Shown: positions 9,817 to 18,251, counted from the stretch's first letter. The stretch is DNA of 35,854 bases from Alphaproteobacteria bacterium (GCA_022822405.1 JAJEBT010000004.1:1-35854), one strand, 5' to 3'. The notes: a model not told the origin generated them from the letters alone. Numbers and translations: made by a program.

Positions 9817-9907
9817 GGCGCCGGGCCGGGCTGGCTGCGCCAGGGCGTGGTGGTCCGAGTAGCCGTCGAGCTGCCTCGTTCCCAGGAAGCCCTGTCGACG
9901 GCGGAGG

Positions 9908-9942
9908 AAAAGCCCGGGATTCCGGCTGTAAGCCGGGCTTTT
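9908..9942 (-). terminator. Rho-independent terminator-like hairpin (bidirectional)
   Basis: AAAAGCCCGG (9908-9917) and CCGGGCTTTT (9933-9942) form a perfect 10-bp stem with a 15-nt loop. Because both arms carry A/T tracts it can work in either direction. Placed 145 bp beyond the higA stop, it most likely ends the higA transcript on the minus strand. Confidence 0.75.
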
Positions 9943-10086
9943 GAAAGGGGCCCCTTGTCAGAATTGTATCGTTCTGGTGATTCGCTCTGAGGTATCCCCG
10001 CCCCCGGTCTTGGTTGTGTGGTTCTTCGACACCGGCAGGCGGCGGTGTTGGGGTAGCGGACCAAAGAAGGCGACGCGGACGTGCTG

Positions 10087-10389
10087 TCAGGCGGCGGGCA
10101 GGGGCGTGATGGCCGAGAGGTTGATGGTCTGCCGACTGTGGGCGAGATCGTGAGCCCGCTGCATGTCGATCCAGAACTCCGCGGTCGTGCAGAGGAATTT
10201 GGCGAGGCGCATCGCGGTGTCGATGCTCAGTGCCGTCTCGCCGTTCACCAGTCGCTCGATCCACGTGCGGGGCACCTTCAGGTGCTTGGCCAGTGTAATC
10301 GCGCTCATGCCTAGCGGTTCGAGATAGAATTCAGTGAGCACCTCGCCAGGGTGGCAGGGGTTCTTCAGCAGCGACATGTTCGTCCTCAT
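10087..10389 (-). CDS. higA: HigA-type XRE antitoxin, orphaned
   Basis: This 100-residue HigA/VapI-family helix-turn-helix protein has the conserved N-terminus NPCHPGEVLTEFYLEPLGMS. The HTH follows (about residues 29-60; ITLAKHLKVPRTWIERLVNGE), then ALSIDTAMRLAKFLCTTAEFWIDMQ. Normally it neutralises the HigB mRNA interferase and represses the operon. The start at 10389 overlaps the ancestral stop of the degraded higB as TGATG, the usual coupling in higBA. A second Met lies four codons in. The protein itself looks intact, but its toxin is a pseudogene, so it is a solitary antitoxin. It may still act as a repressor or protect against related HigB toxins, such as the intact one at 25063-25341. 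Confidence 0.9.
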   Translation of the reverse strand: MRTNMSLLKNPCHPGEVLTEFYLEPLGMSAITLAKHLKVPRTWIERLVNGETALSIDTAMRLAKFLCTTAEFWIDMQRAHDLAHSRQTINLSAITPLPAA

Positions 10390-10589
10390 CAATGTTAATC
10401 CACGATCTTGACCTCCACCGGTCCCCGATTCATCCACGTGAAATAGATGCGCCACTAGTCGTTGATCCAGATCGAATGCTGCCCGGCGCGAGCGCCACCG
10501 AGCTCTTCCAGTGGATTTCCCGGCGGGAATCGCAATTCGCCGAGATCGGCGACATCGGCGGGCAGCTTTTCCCGAGTGCTCAGGATCAT
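10389..10589 (-). pseudogene. higB: Degraded higB toxin gene (two nonsense codons)
   Basis: Minus-strand translation directly before higA gives the C-terminal half of a HigB/RelE-type toxin. It reads LRFPPGNPLEELGGARAGQH, then SIWIND, an amber TAG (10457-10455), WRIYFTWMNRGPVEVKIVD and an ochre TAA (10397-10395), followed by His and the original TGA (10391-10389). Intact relatives read INDQWRI and VDYH at the two places, so the changes are most simply CAG to TAG and TAC to TAA. The N-terminal side is also short: LPADV runs straight into ADLGELRF where about 15-20 residues normally intervene, and there is no convincing start. The toxin cannot be made in functional form. Confidence 0.85.
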
Positions 10590-10881
10590 GACTGGCTGTG
10601 TAATACGGGTGCCTCCTCAGTGCCGGGGATCACTTTGATCGTCACCCGTGGCGTACGGGGAGGCGGGCGCCACGGTGGTCCGCGCCTCGCGGTTGCCACT
10701 GCGGTTGAGCTTGTCGCGCTTGCCGAACTGCTTGGCTGCGGTTCCAGCTTCCTGTACCATGCGACCGCTCGAAGCCATCTGCCTGTCCGCTTGGTGCAGG
10801 GCCAAGATAGTCGTTCATGCCTACGCGATCTCTGAGGACGGAATAGAGAGAGCAGTGACTTTTGGGCAGCGGGAAATAGCT

Positions 10882-11895
10882 ATGACCAAGCAACCGCGGA
10901 CAAGGAGGTACACAGCAACCCCAAGCCAAATGGAAGTGAATGTTCGTGCGATTCCACTTCTGCCGCAAAGTGGGTGGAAAATTTACAGCTTGGACGAATT
11001 CCCCATCGTGGGCACAGTCCCGAAAAACTATCTGGCCTACGGTGACCCAAGACTGCCGGGAACCTGTGGTTATATCGCGAAAAAGGGCCGAATGAAGGAT
11101 GATGCACGGGAATGTGTCACGGAGGAGATCATTTCCAAAATCGGCGCGATATTGCCCTTGGAAATGGCACATTCAAAATTGGTACGTCTGTCCAAGTCAG
11201 ATGTCCGATTCCTCTCCCGGAATTTCGTTAAACGCGGCCGGGAAGAACTACTCCATGGCACTGAATTGGTAGCACGATATTTTGGATCCAATCCCGATGA
11301 GGTGGAAACAGTTTTCAATTTGGAAGACAAGAAAGAGGAGAAGGAACTTTACACTGTAAATAACATGTTGACGGTATTGAAAGACCTGTTCCCGGACGAT
11401 GTTGGATGTTTAAGAGAAGGCTTTTTCAAAATGATTGCATTTGATGCCTTTATAGGAGCGCCTGATCGCCATGCGATGAACTGGGGAGTGCTTGCTCCAC
11501 TTGATCCCGCATCCGCACCAGTGCGCTTTTCGCCAATTTTTGATACTGCACGAGGGCTTTTTCGAGAATGCACAGATGCTGACCTGATGCAGAAGGAGCA
11601 ACGGCAAGGCAGAGATGGGTTTCTTGCGCACTATGCTGAGCGCTCACGGCCTATATTGAGCACTGGAAAATCTTCAAAAGAGAACCACTTTACATTGGTA
11701 AAGTGGATTGCGGCGAACTCCGAAGATAGGGATCACGAGGCCATGCGTACGGTGTTCAATGCTGTCGATTTGTCCTCAATTGAACATACACTCCAGAGAA
11801 AATTTCGGCGCATTATCACTCAATATCGAATGATGTTGATCAGAGATCTGCTTTCATTTCGGATCGAACGCCTTCTAAGGGAGACTCAGAAATGA
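10882..11895 (+). CDS. HipA-type protein kinase core (HipT-like), lacking the N-terminal subdomain
   Basis: This 337-residue protein has the kinase hallmarks of the HipA family. The ATP-binding lysine lies in GYIAKKGR (Lys67/68) and the helix glutamate in ECVTEEIISKIGA. The catalytic loop is AFIGAPDRHAMNWGVL (Asp195, Asn200) and the metal-binding Asp221 is in SPIFDTARGLF. The protein begins directly with the kinase region, so the roughly 100-residue N-terminal HipA subdomain is missing; a homologue of that piece is encoded by the overlapping next gene. The start is uncertain: the ATG at 10882 (weak GGGAAA upstream) fits best, and an in-frame ATG at 10930 is an alternative. HipA and HipT phosphorylate aminoacyl-tRNA synthetases and halt growth. 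The target here is unknown. Low G+C points to horizontal transfer. Confidence 0.82.
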   Translation: MTKQPRTRRYTATPSQMEVNVRAIPLLPQSGWKIYSLDEFPIVGTVPKNYLAYGDPRLPGTCGYIAKKGRMKDDARECVTEEIISKIGAILPLEMAHSKLVRLSKSDVRFLSRNFVKRGREELLHGTELVARYFGSNPDEVETVFNLEDKKEEKELYTVNNMLTVLKDLFPDDVGCLREGFFKMIAFDAFIGAPDRHAMNWGVLAPLDPASAPVRFSPIFDTARGLFRECTDADLMQKEQRQGRDGFLAHYAERSRPILSTGKSSKENHFTLVKWIAANSEDRDHEAMRTVFNAVDLSSIEHTLQRKFRRIITQYRMMLIRDLLSFRIERLLRETQK

Positions 11896-12311
11896 AGAGA
11901 GAGTTTCTTGAAGTTCTTAGCCATGCCAAGGCGTGGGGAATGAGCTTGATCAACGCGTCGCCTACAGCACCGAAAGAACGAATATTGGAGGTTTATCGCC
12001 AAACTATGGTCGAAGTGGTTTTAGTAGGGCGCCTTTCCTGTGAACAGGACGAGTACATATTCCGATATGAGCCTAGCTACACGGGAGAACCCATTTCAGC
12101 ATTCCCAAGGAAGGACGAAGAATATCGCTCGAAATATCTTTGGCCGTTTTTTGCAATTCGTATTCCGCCACTTGATCGTGAAGATATGCGTGAGGAGATT
12201 GCAACCCGTTCCCTCAGAGAAGATCAAATCATCGAGATTCTCGGGTCCGTCGCCACGGTTTCGGTCTCCAATCCTTACGAGTTCAGGCTGGAGTCCGGAT
12301 TGCAGGATTGA
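11892..12311 (+). CDS. HipS-like protein (separate HipA N-terminal subdomain)
   Basis: This 139-residue protein overlaps the kinase by ATGA (11892-11895). Residues 44-92 match the pattern of the HipA N-terminal subdomain: VGRLS, then FRYEPSYTGEPISAFP, then EEYRSKYLWPFFAIRIP. This compares with the family pattern of G-L, a Y-x-P strand, PLSLSLP and pY...FFaNLLP. In the tripartite HipBST system such a free-standing N-terminal piece (HipS) is the antitoxin of the kinase HipT. Here the order is reversed, kinase first, and no HipB HTH gene lies next to it on this strand. It may be the antitoxin, or the two proteins may assemble into one HipA-like unit. The family match is by pattern only. Confidence 0.7.
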   Translation: MKREFLEVLSHAKAWGMSLINASPTAPKERILEVYRQTMVEVVLVGRLSCEQDEYIFRYEPSYTGEPISAFPRKDEEYRSKYLWPFFAIRIPPLDREDMREEIATRSLREDQIIEILGSVATVSVSNPYEFRLESGLQD

Positions 12312-12698
12312 TATCCCCGCTCACTACTTCCCATTAAGCCATCATCGCACACGCGGACAGTTTCTTGGCTACTTGTTAGATTTAGCCAGAGCGCTATTCG
12401 AGGAGTAACGAAACGCCTTTTGCTTCCATGGCTTGCCGGCTAGTTCGGGATACCGATGGCGTGCCGCCTTGGCGGTCCTGTACTGATACTTCATTCATCT
12501 GGATCATGATCGGTGCACCCCCACATCTGCCACGATGTGCCCTTTGCAACTTTCGTACTCGAAAGGATATGGGGGATCCGTGGCGTGCTACCGTTGCACC
12601 CGACCTTTCGTGCAGCGAATATGCCTGTGGTCCGGCGTTCTCATCCGTTGTGCGTGGGCACGCGCTCCCGGCGTACGCCGTGATCGGGGAGGAGAGTG
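12312..12698. other. Intergenic stretch, no gene recognised
   Basis: About 390 bp lie between the split-HipA locus and the VOC gene. G+C rises back to the window average along it. No credible coding frame, RNA gene or hairpin with a T-tract was seen. The VOC promoter should be in its right part. Confidence 0.4.
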
Positions 12699-13166
12699 AT
12701 GATCGAGATCAACGGAATGGCGCATGTCATCCTGACGGTAAGCCGCTTCGATGAGGCGCGGGCGTTCTATTGCGAACTCCTGCCCTTTCTCGGGATGCAC
12801 AAGGTCTATGACGGCAACAACTTCGTCTATCATGTGGGCGGGCGCACCGCGCTCGGCATCCAGCGGCCGGCACCGGCTCACGAGGGCGAGCGCTTTCAGC
12901 CGAACAGGGTGGGCCTGCACCATCTCTGCCTGCGCGCGCGTTCGCGCGGGGATGTGGACAGGGCAGCGGCGAAATTGCGCGAGATGGGCGCGACGATAGA
13001 TCGCGGGCCGATGGAGGGCGACTGGGCACCCGGCTACTACTATTTCGTCTTCGAGGATCCGGACGGCATTCGTCTGGAGATCAACCATGTTCCGGGCAAG
13101 GGGCTCCTCGCCGGCGACACCCCGGCGTCGCCAAGCGACGACCCCGACTGGGACCAGAACCCCTGA
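12699..13166 (+). CDS. VOC-family (glyoxalase/extradiol-dioxygenase fold) protein
   Basis: The 155-residue protein has two VOC halves. The first is INGMAHVILTVSRFDEARAFYCELLPFLGM. The second is VGLHHLCLRARSRGDVDRAAAKLREMGA and YYYFVFEDPDGIRLEINHVPG, with the usual metal-ligand His and Glu positions (GLHHLCL and RLEINH). Family members are lyases, isomerases, dioxygenases or resistance proteins, so the activity is open. GGGGAGGAG at 12686-12694 supports the ATG at 12699 (a GTG lies one codon earlier). It is on the same strand as the molybdenum-hydroxylase operon but 260 bp upstream. It might act on the same pathway or be independent. Confidence 0.85.
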   Translation: MIEINGMAHVILTVSRFDEARAFYCELLPFLGMHKVYDGNNFVYHVGGRTALGIQRPAPAHEGERFQPNRVGLHHLCLRARSRGDVDRAAAKLREMGATIDRGPMEGDWAPGYYYFVFEDPDGIRLEINHVPGKGLLAGDTPASPSDDPDWDQNP

Positions 13167-13426
13167 GCGGTCCGCGGCCTGGCGATGCCGGACGGACGCT
13201 CCGGGACGCCGACAAGCCCGCGACACAAGCCCGCGGCTGCCTTGACCGGCATTCCGGCGGCGGCTACCATCGCAGCGTTCCCGGCACGCGGTTTCCGCGT
13301 GGCCCCACCCGACGCAGCGGTCTTGTGAATCGTCGGTTGGAACGCCAGTCACGGAGACCCGCCGTTGAAGTTCCCGACATATGATGTCCGCTCCGGCCCG
13401 GGTGCACCGATGGCGGAAGGCTGGTC

Positions 13427-14290
13427 ATGAAGGCGGCCGCGTTCGAATATCTGCGTCCCGACTCTCTCGATCAGGCGTGTCGCCTGCTCGCCGAGGCGGG
13501 AGACCGGGAATACAAGGTCATCGCCGGCGGACAGACCCTCGTGCCCCTGATGGCCATGCGCATGGCGCGGCCCGACGCTCTGGTCGACATCAACCACATC
13601 GCCGGCCTTGCTGGCATCAGCGATCGCGGGGACCATGTGGCCGTCGGAGCGATGACGCGGCAGCGTGCGGTCGAGCGCTCCGATGTGGTGGTGGCGCGGT
13701 TGCCGCTTCTTGCGCAGGCGATCCGTCATGTCGGCCACCAGCAGACACGCAATCGCGGCACCGTTGGCGGCAGCATCGTCCATGGCGATCCCGCCGCCGA
13801 GATCCCGCTCGTTGCAGTCACTCTCGACGCCTCCCTGGTTCTCCGTGATCTTGGCGGCGTGCGCGAGATCGGGATCGACGGATTCTTCGAGGCCGCAATG
13901 ATGACCGGCATCGCGCCAGACCAGATACTCACGGAGATCCGCCTGCCGGTATGGGACCACGCCCGCGTCGGCGCCGCCTTCGTGGAGACGGCCAGCCGTG
14001 AGGGGGATTTCGCGATCGTTGCCGCTGCCGCCCAGATCGCGCTCGCGCCCGACGGCGCCGTCGAGCGTGCGGCGATCGGTGTCGGTGGCGTCGCCGCGGC
14101 ACCGGTGCGTCTCCGCGAGGTCGAGGCGGCGCTCGCCGGCGGGCCGGCTGACGCAGGCCGGATCGAGGCGGCGCTTGAACGGCTCGACGACTTCATCTCG
14201 CCCGAGAGCGACGTCCACGCCACGGCAGCGTACCGGACGCGCGTCGCCAGGCGCCTGACCGCGCGCGCCGTTGCCATGGCGGCGTCATGA
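13427..14290 (+). CDS. Molybdenum hydroxylase, FAD-binding subunit (CoxM/XdhB-like)
   Basis: This 287-residue subunit belongs to xanthine-dehydrogenase-family enzymes and passes electrons from the Fe-S clusters to the acceptor via FAD. The FAD-binding loops are present: VIAGGQTLVPLMAMRMARP (about residues 31-49) and HQQTRNRGTVGGSIVHGDPA (about 105-124). The C-terminal CO-dehydrogenase flavoprotein domain follows, with the AAAAQIAL and IGVGGVAAAPVRL segments. GGAAGG lies just upstream of the ATG. It overlaps the next gene by ATGA (14287-14290). It is the first gene of a four-gene operon (FAD, Fe-S, Mo, amidohydrolase). The substrate is unknown; N-heterocycles and aromatics are common for this subunit layout. 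Confidence 0.95.
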   Translation: MKAAAFEYLRPDSLDQACRLLAEAGDREYKVIAGGQTLVPLMAMRMARPDALVDINHIAGLAGISDRGDHVAVGAMTRQRAVERSDVVVARLPLLAQAIRHVGHQQTRNRGTVGGSIVHGDPAAEIPLVAVTLDASLVLRDLGGVREIGIDGFFEAAMMTGIAPDQILTEIRLPVWDHARVGAAFVETASREGDFAIVAAAAQIALAPDGAVERAAIGVGGVAAAPVRLREVEAALAGGPADAGRIEAALERLDDFISPESDVHATAAYRTRVARRLTARAVAMAAS

Positions 14291-14775
14291 CCTCGCCGGT
14301 GAGGCTTCGCGTCAACGGGCGCGAGCACGTGGCCGACGTGCCGCCGCGCATGACGCTGGTCGACTGCCTGCGCGACATCCTGCGCCTGACCGGCACGCAT
14401 GTCGGCTGCGAGCACGGCGTATGCGGTGCCTGTTCCGTCCTCCTCGACGGCGAGCCGGTACGCTCGTGCCTGATCTTCGCGGTGCAGGCCGAGGGCCACG
14501 AGGTGACGACGGTTGAAGGCCTCGGGACCGAAAACGGAGGCTTGGGCGATCTGCAGGACGCCTTCTGGGAATGTCACGCGATGCAGTGCGGCTACTGCAC
14601 GCCGGGGATGCTGATCGCCGCTCATGCGCTGCTTGCCGAAAACCCCGACCCGAATGCCGGGGATGTCCGCGACGCGATCGCCGGCAATCTTTGCCGCTGC
14701 ACGGGCTACCAGCAGATCGTCGAGGCGGTGCAGCTGGCCGCACGGCGGCGGCGGGACGGGACGGACGATGGCTGA
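14287..14775 (+). CDS. Molybdenum hydroxylase, 2Fe-2S subunit (CoxS-like)
   Basis: The 162-residue two-cluster iron-sulfur protein transfers electrons between the Mo site and FAD. The plant-ferredoxin-type cluster is bound by Cys41, Cys46, Cys49 (GCEHGVCGACSVLLDG) and Cys61 (RSCL). The second cluster is bound by Cys101, Cys104 (QCGYCTPGM), Cys136 and Cys138 (NLCRCTGYQQIVEAV). All eight cysteines are present. The ATG overlaps the FAD-subunit stop, and the 3' end overlaps the large-subunit start by 8 bp, so the three subunits are translated as a coupled set. Confidence 0.97.
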   Translation: MTSPVRLRVNGREHVADVPPRMTLVDCLRDILRLTGTHVGCEHGVCGACSVLLDGEPVRSCLIFAVQAEGHEVTTVEGLGTENGGLGDLQDAFWECHAMQCGYCTPGMLIAAHALLAENPDPNAGDVRDAIAGNLCRCTGYQQIVEAVQLAARRRRDGTDDG

Positions 14776-17182
14776 CGCGACGCACCCGCTCTCGAACTAC
14801 CGCTATGTTTCGCGCAAGCGGCGGGTCCGCGAGGATCGGCGCTTCATCTCGGGGCGCGGCAAGTTTGTTGCGGATGTCGATGTGCCGGGCATGAAGCATG
14901 TTGCGGTGCTCGCGAGTCCCCATCCGCGCGCCAAAATCCTCGATATCGACACGCGGGCGGCGCTGGCCGTTCCCGGCGTTCACCATGTCGTCACGGGCGA
15001 AGAGCTCAGCGCTGCGACCAACTCCCTCTTTCACGGGCTCGATCTCCCGAACGTCCTCTGGTACCCGCTCGCGGTCGGGCTCACGCGCTATGCCGGCGAA
15101 TGGGTCGCCGCGGTGGTTGCGGATTCGCGCCACATCGCGGAAGACGCGGCGGAGCTGGTGAGTGTCGATTACGAGCCCTTGCCGGCGGCGGTCGATTCGG
15201 AGCGCATGATCGAGCCGGACCAGCCGCTCGTGCATCCGGATCACGGCTCCAACGTCCTGTTTCGCGATACCTTCTCCTGGGGGCCGGTGGAGCGGGATTT
15301 CGCGGCGGCGGCGCACCAGGTCAGCTATCGCGCGCGCTGGGGGCGTTCGTCGACGGTGCCCATCGAGACCTTCGGCGTCGTCTGCCGATGGGACGACGCC
15401 CGCGAGATCCTCGATGTCTGGGCCTCGATCCAGATGCCGCAATATCCCGAACAGATCTCGGCGGCGCTCCGCCTGCCCCTCAACAGCGTGCGTGTTCACA
15501 ACGATGTCGATGTCGGGGGATCCTACGGCGTCAAGCGGGGCATCAAGCACACAGTGCTGGTCGGGTACCTTGCGCGGAAGCTCGGGATGCCGGTGCGTTT
15601 TCTCGAGGATCGGCTGGACAACATGTCGGGCGGCGACGCCCACGGGCCCGACCGGATCTTCGACGTGACCATGGCCTTCGGCGAAGACGGCGTCATCAGC
15701 TCGATGAAGATCAGGGCCCTTGATGATGTCGGAGCCTATCCCGGGCGCGCGCCTCTGCAGCTCGGCAAGCCGATCACGGCGCTCTGCGGGCCGTACCGGA
15801 TGAGCTCCATCGAATACGAGGCGATATCGGTGACGTCGAACAAGACCGGCCAGGTGCCGGTGCGCGGTTTCGGGCAGTCGCCGACCAACTTCGCGATCGA
15901 AACCGGTATCGAACGGGTAGCGCGGCATCTTGGTATCGATCGCACCGAGATCCGCCGCCGGAATCTCGTGCGAAGCGACGAGTTTCCATGGAAGATGCCG
16001 ACCGGATCGCTCTACGATTCGGGCGACTACGAGGCGGTGCTCGACAAGGCGCTCGCAGCCGCCGGCGCACAGGCGCTCACCTCGCGCCGTGATGAACTGC
16101 GCGCCGCCGGGCGTCTTGCCGGGGTCGGTCTCTCGACTTGCCTCGAGCCTGGTGGCGGCAACAACATCTTCGAGTACATGTTCAATCCCAAGCTCAAGAT
16201 CACGACGTTCGTCGAGTCGGTGCTGCTGAAGGTCGAGCCCGGCGGCACCATCACCGCCGTCATGTCGACCACGACCTCGGGACAGGCGCACGAGACTCTT
16301 GTCGCTACCATCGCCGGCGAGGAGCTCGAGCGCGATCCCGATACCATCCGCGTGGTCCATGGCGATTCGCTCGAAGGCCTTCCGACGCGAAGCCCGGTGG
16401 CGAGCCGCATGGCGATCGTCCTTGGCACCGCCACGTCGCGCGCGGCGCGCCAGATCAGGGACCGGATGATTGCCATCGCCGCCCACGACCTTGGCGTCGG
16501 GCGCGAGCAAATCGAATATGCCGATGGCGTGTTCGAGGTGCGCGGAGAGCCCGGGCGCCGCCTGTCCTTCGAGGAGATCGCGCACATCGCCCACCGGCAG
16601 TTCCACCGCATGCCCGAGGGCCAGGAGCTCGGGCTGCAGGCGATGGCTGTCGAGCAGGTTCCGGGCGGCGGCCGCATGCCGGACGAGAACAACGAGGTGC
16701 CGCTCTATCCGTGCTTTTCCTTCCAGGCCCATGTCCCGCTGGTCGAGATCGACCCGGACACCGGCAAGGTGGCGGTGCTCGACTACGTCATCGCCCATGA
16801 CTGCGGCACGCCGATCAATCCGGACGTCGTGCGCGGCATGATCATCGGCGGCGTCGCCCACGGCATCGGCGCTGCGCTTTACGAGAAGTTCGCCTATGAC
16901 GGCGACGGCCAGTTCCTTGCCGGGACGTTCGTCGACTACCTGCTGCCGTCGGCACACGAGATCCCGCCGGTCACCGACCTCGAGCATTGCACGCCGTCGC
17001 CGATGACCTCGCTCGGCCAGAAGGGCTCGGGCGAGGGCGGCTATCTGGGCGCGCCAGCGGCGATCGCCTCGGCGGTCAATGACGCGCTGGCGCCGTTCGG
17101 CGTCGAGATCAACGAGCTTCCGATCCGGGCCTGCGACATCGAGGCGGCGATTCACGCCCGGACGGATGGAGGAGAGGTCTGA
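14768..17182 (+). CDS. Molybdenum hydroxylase, molybdopterin-binding catalytic subunit
   Basis: This 804-residue large subunit of the aldehyde oxidase/xanthine dehydrogenase family binds the Mo-pterin cytosine dinucleotide cofactor. Key parts are the N-terminal RFISGRGKFVADVDVPGMKH, the substrate-channel VPIETFGVV (about residue 197) and the Mo-pterin loops DVGGSYGVKRG and VPVRGFGQSPTNFAIE (Arg about 366). The catalytic Glu is about residue 756 in KGSGEGGYLGAPAAIASAVND. The CO-dehydrogenase AYRCSFR loop is absent, so it is a hydroxylase, not a CO oxidiser. The ATG at 14768 gives a family-like N-terminus; the longer open frame to 14624 overlaps the Fe-S gene. It overlaps the next gene by one base (TGATG). 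The substrate is not assignable from motifs. Confidence 0.96.
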   Translation: MADATHPLSNYRYVSRKRRVREDRRFISGRGKFVADVDVPGMKHVAVLASPHPRAKILDIDTRAALAVPGVHHVVTGEELSAATNSLFHGLDLPNVLWYPLAVGLTRYAGEWVAAVVADSRHIAEDAAELVSVDYEPLPAAVDSERMIEPDQPLVHPDHGSNVLFRDTFSWGPVERDFAAAAHQVSYRARWGRSSTVPIETFGVVCRWDDAREILDVWASIQMPQYPEQISAALRLPLNSVRVHNDVDVGGSYGVKRGIKHTVLVGYLARKLGMPVRFLEDRLDNMSGGDAHGPDRIFDVTMAFGEDGVISSMKIRALDDVGAYPGRAPLQLGKPITALCGPYRMSSIEYEAISVTSNKTGQVPVRGFGQSPTNFAIETGIERVARHLGIDRTEIRRRNLVRSDEFPWKMPTGSLYDSGDYEAVLDKALAAAGAQALTSRRDELRAAGRLAGVGLSTCLEPGGGNNIFEYMFNPKLKITTFVESVLLKVEPGGTITAVMSTTTSGQAHETLVATIAGEELERDPDTIRVVHGDSLEGLPTRSPVASRMAIVLGTATSRAARQIRDRMIAIAAHDLGVGREQIEYADGVFEVRGEPGRRLSFEEIAHIAHRQFHRMPEGQELGLQAMAVEQVPGGGRMPDENNEVPLYPCFSFQAHVPLVEIDPDTGKVAVLDYVIAHDCGTPINPDVVRGMIIGGVAHGIGAALYEKFAYDGDGQFLAGTFVDYLLPSAHEIPPVTDLEHCTPSPMTSLGQKGSGEGGYLGAPAAIASAVNDALAPFGVEINELPIRACDIEAAIHARTDGGEV

Positions 17183-18183
17183 TGATTGTCGACACCCACG
17201 CGCATTTCGTGCCCCAGCCGATGCTCGACGCGGTCGTCTCGGGCAAGGAGCGTTTTGCCAATATCGAGGTGTTGCGCGACGGCCCCGGCTTCAGGCTCGC
17301 CTTCATGGGCAATGCGCCGACGCGGCCGATCATGCCGAAGCTGCGCGGCCTCGAGGCGCGCGAGGAATGGCTCCAGGACAACGGCATCGATGTCCAGATT
17401 TCCGGGGGCTGGCTCGACAGCTTCGCCTACGAGACCCCGGCTGACGAAGGAGCCGCCTGGAGCAGGTTCATGAACGAGCACCTGCTGGAATGCATGCGCG
17501 GCAAGCCGTGGATCGAGCCGCTGGCGACCGTGCCGCTCCAGGATGGCAGGCTCGCTGCCGAGGTCCTGCGCGAGGCCATGGCGGCGGGTTTCACGGGCGC
17601 GATGATCGGCACCCAGCCCAAGGGTGGGCACGGCAACCTCGACGACCCGGACCTCGACCCGTTCTGGGAGGCGGCGTCCGAACTCGGGGCGGTGATCTAC
17701 ATGCATCCGATGTTCGGATGCGGCGACGACCGCCTTCTCGATTACGACATGATCAATGCGGTCGGGCGCGGCGTCGACACGACGACGGCCATCGCCCGCA
17801 TGATCTATGCCGGCCATTTCACGAAATACCACGGCATGAAAATGGTGTTGTCGCACGGCGGTGGCGCCCTGCCGTTCATTCTCGGACGCATGTGCCGCAA
17901 CTACGAGATGCACCGGGACGACGGCTATGCCGATCCCGCGGAGCAGATGCAGAAGCTGTGGTATGACACGGTCCTCTTCGATCCGCGCGCCCTGAACTTC
18001 CTGTGCGCCTGCTTCGGCGCGGAACGGGTCGTGCTGGGGTCCGACTACCCGTTTCCCATCGGCGACATGGCGCCGTGCCGGATCGTGCGCGAGGCCGGGC
18101 TTTCGGAGATCGACACCAGCGCGATTCTCGGAGACAACGCTGCCGCGCTGTTCAGCCTCGAAGGCGGCTGTTCGGGCTGCTGA
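17182..18183 (+). CDS. ACMSD-like amidohydrolase (putative non-oxidative decarboxylase)
   Basis: The 333-residue amidohydrolase-2 family protein has metal ligands His6 and His8 (VDTHAHF), His175 (IYMHPMFG), His225 (VLSHGGGALPF) and Asp288 (VLGSDYPFP). These are the pattern of ACMS decarboxylase and gamma-resorcylate decarboxylase relatives. Such enzymes remove CO2 from aromatic or heteroaromatic acids, or hydrolyse lactones. The start codon overlaps the Mo-subunit stop (TGATG), so it belongs to the same operon. A natural reading is ring hydroxylation by the Mo enzyme followed by decarboxylation by this protein, as in picolinate degradation. That is inference from family and order only. Confidence 0.9.
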   Translation: MIVDTHAHFVPQPMLDAVVSGKERFANIEVLRDGPGFRLAFMGNAPTRPIMPKLRGLEAREEWLQDNGIDVQISGGWLDSFAYETPADEGAAWSRFMNEHLLECMRGKPWIEPLATVPLQDGRLAAEVLREAMAAGFTGAMIGTQPKGGHGNLDDPDLDPFWEAASELGAVIYMHPMFGCGDDRLLDYDMINAVGRGVDTTTAIARMIYAGHFTKYHGMKMVLSHGGGALPFILGRMCRNYEMHRDDGYADPAEQMQKLWYDTVLFDPRALNFLCACFGAERVVLGSDYPFPIGDMAPCRIVREAGLSEIDTSAILGDNAAALFSLEGGCSGC

Positions 18184-18251
18184 CCCCGAGCGCCGAGGTG
18201 CGCCCGGTTGCCGATTGCACGCCGCATCCGGCGCCAGGCGAGAGACAACGC

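Larger units (their letters stand above)
10882..12311 (+). other. Low-GC split-HipA locus (putative horizontally acquired module)
   Basis: The two overlapping genes from 10882 to 12311 are clearly poorer in G+C (around 45-50% by eye) than their neighbours and use A/T-ending codons freely. This marks them as acquired relatively recently. The left flank is the decayed higB; the right flank is an unremarkable spacer followed by the GC-rich catabolic block. No integrase, transposase or flanking repeats are visible. Confidence 0.6.

Noticed and set aside
14312..17155. A 947-codon minus-strand open frame.
   Set aside because: It is antisense to the Fe-S and Mo subunits of the hydroxylase, whose motifs are unambiguous. 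Long antisense frames are expected in GC-rich DNA.
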